Below are positions 20,798-21,835 of a stretch of DNA of 21,835 bases, one piece after another (position 1 is the stretch's first letter; every line of letters begins with the position of its first letter). This DNA comes from DASTDY01 sp035478375 (GTDB lineage Bacteria > Patescibacteriota > Saccharimonadia > Saccharimonadales > EFPC-124). Below the pieces are notes generated by a model. The model saw nothing but the letters and a program-made list of their open reading frames with translations, did no database searches and had not been told where the DNA came from. Location: contig DATIJQ010000025.1 in the NCBI GenBank assembly GCA_035478375.1, positions 1 to 21,835 on the forward strand. The letters are read 5' to 3'. Position numbers and translations under genes: made by a program.

Positions 20798-21439
20798 ATG
20801 ACGTCGCCCGCGAGCCCGTTCCAGTTCGTCGCTCAGCCGATCAGTCCGCCGAGCGCTCAAGAGCTTGAGCCCGCGCTGGCCGCGAGCCAGAAGCTTCTCG
20901 AGACGATAGTAGCCCCGACGCCCGACCTCGACGCATTTCACGCGGCCGAGCAGGCCTACGACAGCTCGCTCACGGAGTTAGGCACCAGACACACCTTCGC
21001 GTACATCGCCCAAGGCCCAGATTTCACCGCGCTGCTGTGGCGGATGAACCTGACTGCGCACAACCTCGTCGCCGCCGGCGTCACCGCAGACGGCATACGC
21101 CAGCAGCTGGGTGCAATCCCATCGAACGCATCTCTCCTGGAACGGTTGGCGCTGCCGATGTGCACCGAGTCGTCAGTGGATGTCCGGACGGCAGTCAGCT
21201 ATGTGCTCCAAGAATTTTTGTGGCACCTCAGCGACACCGATCTGGTCGGTCAGAAACGTACACACCCGTGTGACCGCTTCGTCGCCGCCAGCGGCTGCGC
21301 AATGGAAGCCAGCATGATGTGCATGGGATTCGCCATCTTCCACCCACTCGTGGGCAGCAAGAGCGAGATCGCCGCCGAAGCGTGGAAGTTCAACATCCGC
21401 CGCCTGGCACTCCAACTACTGAACCAACCGCAGAACTGA
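20798..21439 (+). CDS. GC-rich orphan, 213 aa, helical cytosolic protein
   Basis: Not recognised. ATG 20798 has AAGGAG about eight bases upstream. The N-terminus is proline-rich (MTSPASPFQFVAQPISPPSAQE), the rest mostly helical with alanine and leucine. It has no signal peptide. Cysteines and methionines cluster at about 159-180 (HPCDRF, GCAMEASMMCMGF), with C127 earlier (PMCTESS); a metal or redox site is conceivable but matches nothing I know. Codons end mostly in C/G, unlike the flanking HIT gene. A hairpin follows, so it is a single-gene unit like those at 9030 and 12609. No function is proposed. Confidence 0.75.
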   Translation: MTSPASPFQFVAQPISPPSAQELEPALAASQKLLETIVAPTPDLDAFHAAEQAYDSSLTELGTRHTFAYIAQGPDFTALLWRMNLTAHNLVAAGVTADGIRQQLGAIPSNASLLERLALPMCTESSVDVRTAVSYVLQEFLWHLSDTDLVGQKRTHPCDRFVAASGCAMEASMMCMGFAIFHPLVGSKSEIAAEAWKFNIRRLALQLLNQPQN

Positions 21440-21454
21440 GGCACACGGCCTGGT

Positions 21455-21481
21455 GGCGATGGACAACAACAGTCCAGCGCC
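21455..21481 (+). terminator. Hairpin after the 20798 gene
   Basis: GGCG-a-TGGAC (21455-21464) pairs with GTCCA-g-CGCC (21472-21481) over a 7-base loop, with one A/G mismatch. It starts 16 bases after the stop. A U-rich tract occurs only 25-50 bases later. Confidence 0.4.
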
Positions 21482-21507
21482 GCCGGGCCGCCTTCATTTG
21501 TGGCAGA

Positions 21508-21696
21508 TTATTTCTTTTTATTGCTTGGCGCGCGCTTTTTTGGCACTTTACCGTCGGCTTTGCGCGCTTCGCTCAACCCAATCGCCACTGCCTGCTTTTT
21601 GCTGGTGTCTCTTTTGCCGCTTTTTAGCTCTCCTTCTTTCATTTCGTGCATAGCTTTTTCGACTTTTTGCTTGGCCTTTTCTCCGTACTTTGGCAT
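21508..21696 (-). CDS. DUF6496-family small basic protein
   Basis: The 62 residues follow the family pattern from end to end: MPKYGEKAKQKVEKAMHEMKEGELKSG, then a lysine-rich turn, KQAVAIGLSEARKADGKVPKK, and a basic tail. These small proteins are widespread and of unknown function. I recall the pattern from plasmid- and genome-encoded bacterial homologues. A strong AAGGAGGG four bases before ATG 21694-21696 fixes the start. The protein is very rich in Lys and Glu, soluble, with no membrane segment, and its base use is AT-rich compared with the convergent GC-rich gene. Confidence 0.88.
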   Translation of the reverse strand: MPKYGEKAKQKVEKAMHEMKEGELKSGKRDTSKKQAVAIGLSEARKADGKVPKKRAPSNKKK

Positions 21697-21751
21697 AAAA
21701 CCCTCCTTTTTATTAATTTAATTAATCGGACTTATGTGCGCTAGGAACTTT

Positions 21752-21778
21752 TTAACAATCGCGCTGAACTGTTATAAT
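21752..21778 (+). promoter_or_regulatory. Promoter of the gene that runs off the window
   Basis: -35 TTAACA (21752-21757) and a perfect extended -10 TGT-TATAAT (hexamer 21773-21778) at a short 15-base spacing. Only eight bases separate the -10 from the ATG, so a leaderless start is likely. Confidence 0.6.
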
Positions 21779-21786
21779 TTAGCCTT

Positions 21787-21835
21787 ATGAAAATCCCTTT
21801 AGTCGATCAAAAAGATACAGTCGTTGGCTTTAAAG
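21787..21835 (+). CDS. Start of a gene, possibly Nudix hydrolase (partial)
   Basis: Only 16 codons are visible: MKIPLVDQKDTVVGFK. The 'xVDxxDxVxGxK' pattern resembles the first strand of many Nudix hydrolases, where a similar stretch (VDENDNVIG) is common. The Nudix box itself would lie beyond the window, so the call is tentative. The strong -10 box immediately upstream supports a real start at 21787 without a ribosome binding site. Confidence 0.5.
   Translation, partial: MKIPLVDQKDTVVGFK

Overview
The window reads like a small-genome bacterium of the Patescibacteria/CPR group, most plausibly a Saccharibacteria (TM7) relative. This rests on a Mur ligase with a very short N-terminus, a FemABX-type peptidyltransferase, small one-gene transcription units, many short secreted or membrane proteins without recognisable homologues, and mixed base composition. 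UGA acts as an ordinary stop (for example at the ends of the 9030 and 20798 genes), which argues against CPR lineages that read UGA as glycine. The taxonomic call is inference. I found no rRNA, tRNA, CRISPR array, transposase or origin, and no gene-free stretch above 300 bases (longest: 15513-15744).

Layout. 119-2853 (minus): an unknown gene, the terminator of groEL, the groES-groEL operon under a CIRCE heat-shock operator, and a small membrane protein whose stop codon abuts CIRCE. 2913-4366: a secreted orphan (minus) diverging from a two-TM protein resembling the C-terminal part of DUF2207 proteins (plus). 4506-7383 (minus): two phosphohexomutases separated by one base, probably making sugar phosphates for envelope glycans. 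7484-8899 (plus): a perfect 22-bp palindrome, a LuxR-type regulator with a degenerate receiver domain, and a six-TM protein behind a consensus promoter. 9030-15512: an envelope-related area with a FemX-like enzyme, two paralogous MurE-type ligases (one with a ruined P-loop, hence probably a pseudoenzyme) and a secreted SGNH hydrolase of actinobacterial style, interleaved with orphan genes. 15745-21835: tsaD, a single-TM protein, valS, a His-rich secreted protein, a HIT hydrolase, a GC-rich orphan, a DUF6496 protein and the first codons of a possible Nudix gene.

Two patterns cut across the annotation. First, several housekeeping genes (FemX, both MurE-like ligases to differing degree, tsaD, HIT, the 12484 gene and the last partial gene) have a -10-like hexamer about 6-11 bases before the ATG and usually no Shine-Dalgarno, suggesting leaderless mRNAs, while other genes have clear GGAGG-type sites. 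Second, a set of plus-strand genes rich in G/C-ending codons (8207, 9030, 12609, 14667, 20798) each look like a self-contained unit with its own AT-rich promoter, Shine-Dalgarno and downstream GC-rich hairpin; they look like recently acquired accessory genes, one resembling a host-type actinobacterial lipase.

All calls come from reading the sequence; no database search was run.
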